DNA of 5,801 nt, taken from positions 1-5,801 of the forward strand of contig JAOZLM010000155.1 of assembly GCA_029934815.1 (NCBI GenBank), read 5' to 3'. The stretch comes from Desulfocapsa sp. GTDB lineage: Bacteria; Desulfobacterota; Desulfobulbia; Desulfobulbales; Desulfocapsaceae. Every line of letters begins with the position of its first letter. Position 1 is the stretch's first letter. The notes under the pieces were generated by a model. The model saw only the letters and a list, made by a program, of their open reading frames with translations, was not told where the DNA came from and ran no database searches. The translations under genes were made by a program, and so were the position numbers. Positions 5,743 through 5,801 of the stretch are shown one piece after another.

Positions 5743-5801
5743 ATGCCCCAAACCGTTAAAGCAATTGCAGAAAGTATCAACATCATGGGAACCCGCAGTG
5801 G
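5743..5801 (+). CDS. N-terminus of a gene cut by the right edge; possible methyltetrahydrofolate:corrinoid methyltransferase
   Basis: Only 19 full codons are visible: MPQTVKAIAESINIM followed by GTRS. A consensus promoter and an excellent ribosome binding site precede the ATG, so the gene call is secure. The segment AIAESINIM resembles the first strand of the pterin-binding (TIM-barrel) methyltransferase family, where an I-x-E-x-I-N pattern opens the domain. A methyltetrahydrofolate:corrinoid methyltransferase would fit next to a RACo-like activator, since it donates the methyl group to the corrinoid protein that RACo keeps active. The identification rests on a few residues and on context, and is tentative. 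The 103-bp spacing and its own promoter mean it need not be in one operon with its neighbour. Confidence 0.6.
   Translation, partial: MPQTVKAIAESINIMGTRS

Overview
The window looks like a piece of an anaerobic, Gram-negative bacterial chromosome with moderate GC. A sulfate-reducer-like member of the Desulfobacterota (perhaps Desulfobulbales) is my best guess. The guess rests on a corrinoid-protein activator of the RACo type, a hemerythrin-fused diguanylate cyclase and a PilZ protein occurring together. No rRNA or other phylogenetic marker is present, so the taxonomy is inference.

Layout from left to right: (1) The 3' part of a bacteriohemerythrin-GGDEF gene (1-1083, +), cut by the left edge. 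(2) rsmE, a 16S rRNA m3U methyltransferase (1114-1848, -), convergent with the cyclase gene across 30 bp. (3) A 281-bp AT-rich gap (1849-2129) with a -10-like box and a good ribosome binding site that fix the start of a small PilZ gene (2130-2507, +). (4) prmA, the ribosomal protein L11 methyltransferase (2508-3419, -), whose stop codon abuts the PilZ stop codon with no base between them. (5) A 297-bp gap (3420-3716) with a strong sigma70-like promoter and a roughly 214-nt leader that can form several nested and competing stems. (6) A 640-residue RACo-like protein (3717-5639, +) with an N-terminal 2Fe-2S ferredoxin domain and a C-terminal ASKHA-type ATPase domain. (7) A second near-consensus promoter (5659-5687) and the first 19 codons of another gene (5743 to the right edge), possibly a pterin-binding methyltetrahydrofolate methyltransferase.

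Three functional themes appear. The hemerythrin-GGDEF protein would make c-di-GMP in response to oxygen or redox state, and the PilZ protein would bind it. RsmE and PrmA are translation-apparatus methyltransferases whose genes are often adjacent; here the PilZ gene lies between them on the opposite strand. The RACo-like protein would use ATP to reactivate an oxidised corrinoid protein, which fits a downstream methyltransferase gene and one-carbon (Wood-Ljungdahl or methyl-transfer) metabolism. No mobile element, CRISPR array, tRNA or rRNA was seen. The least explained element is the structured leader before the RACo-like gene.
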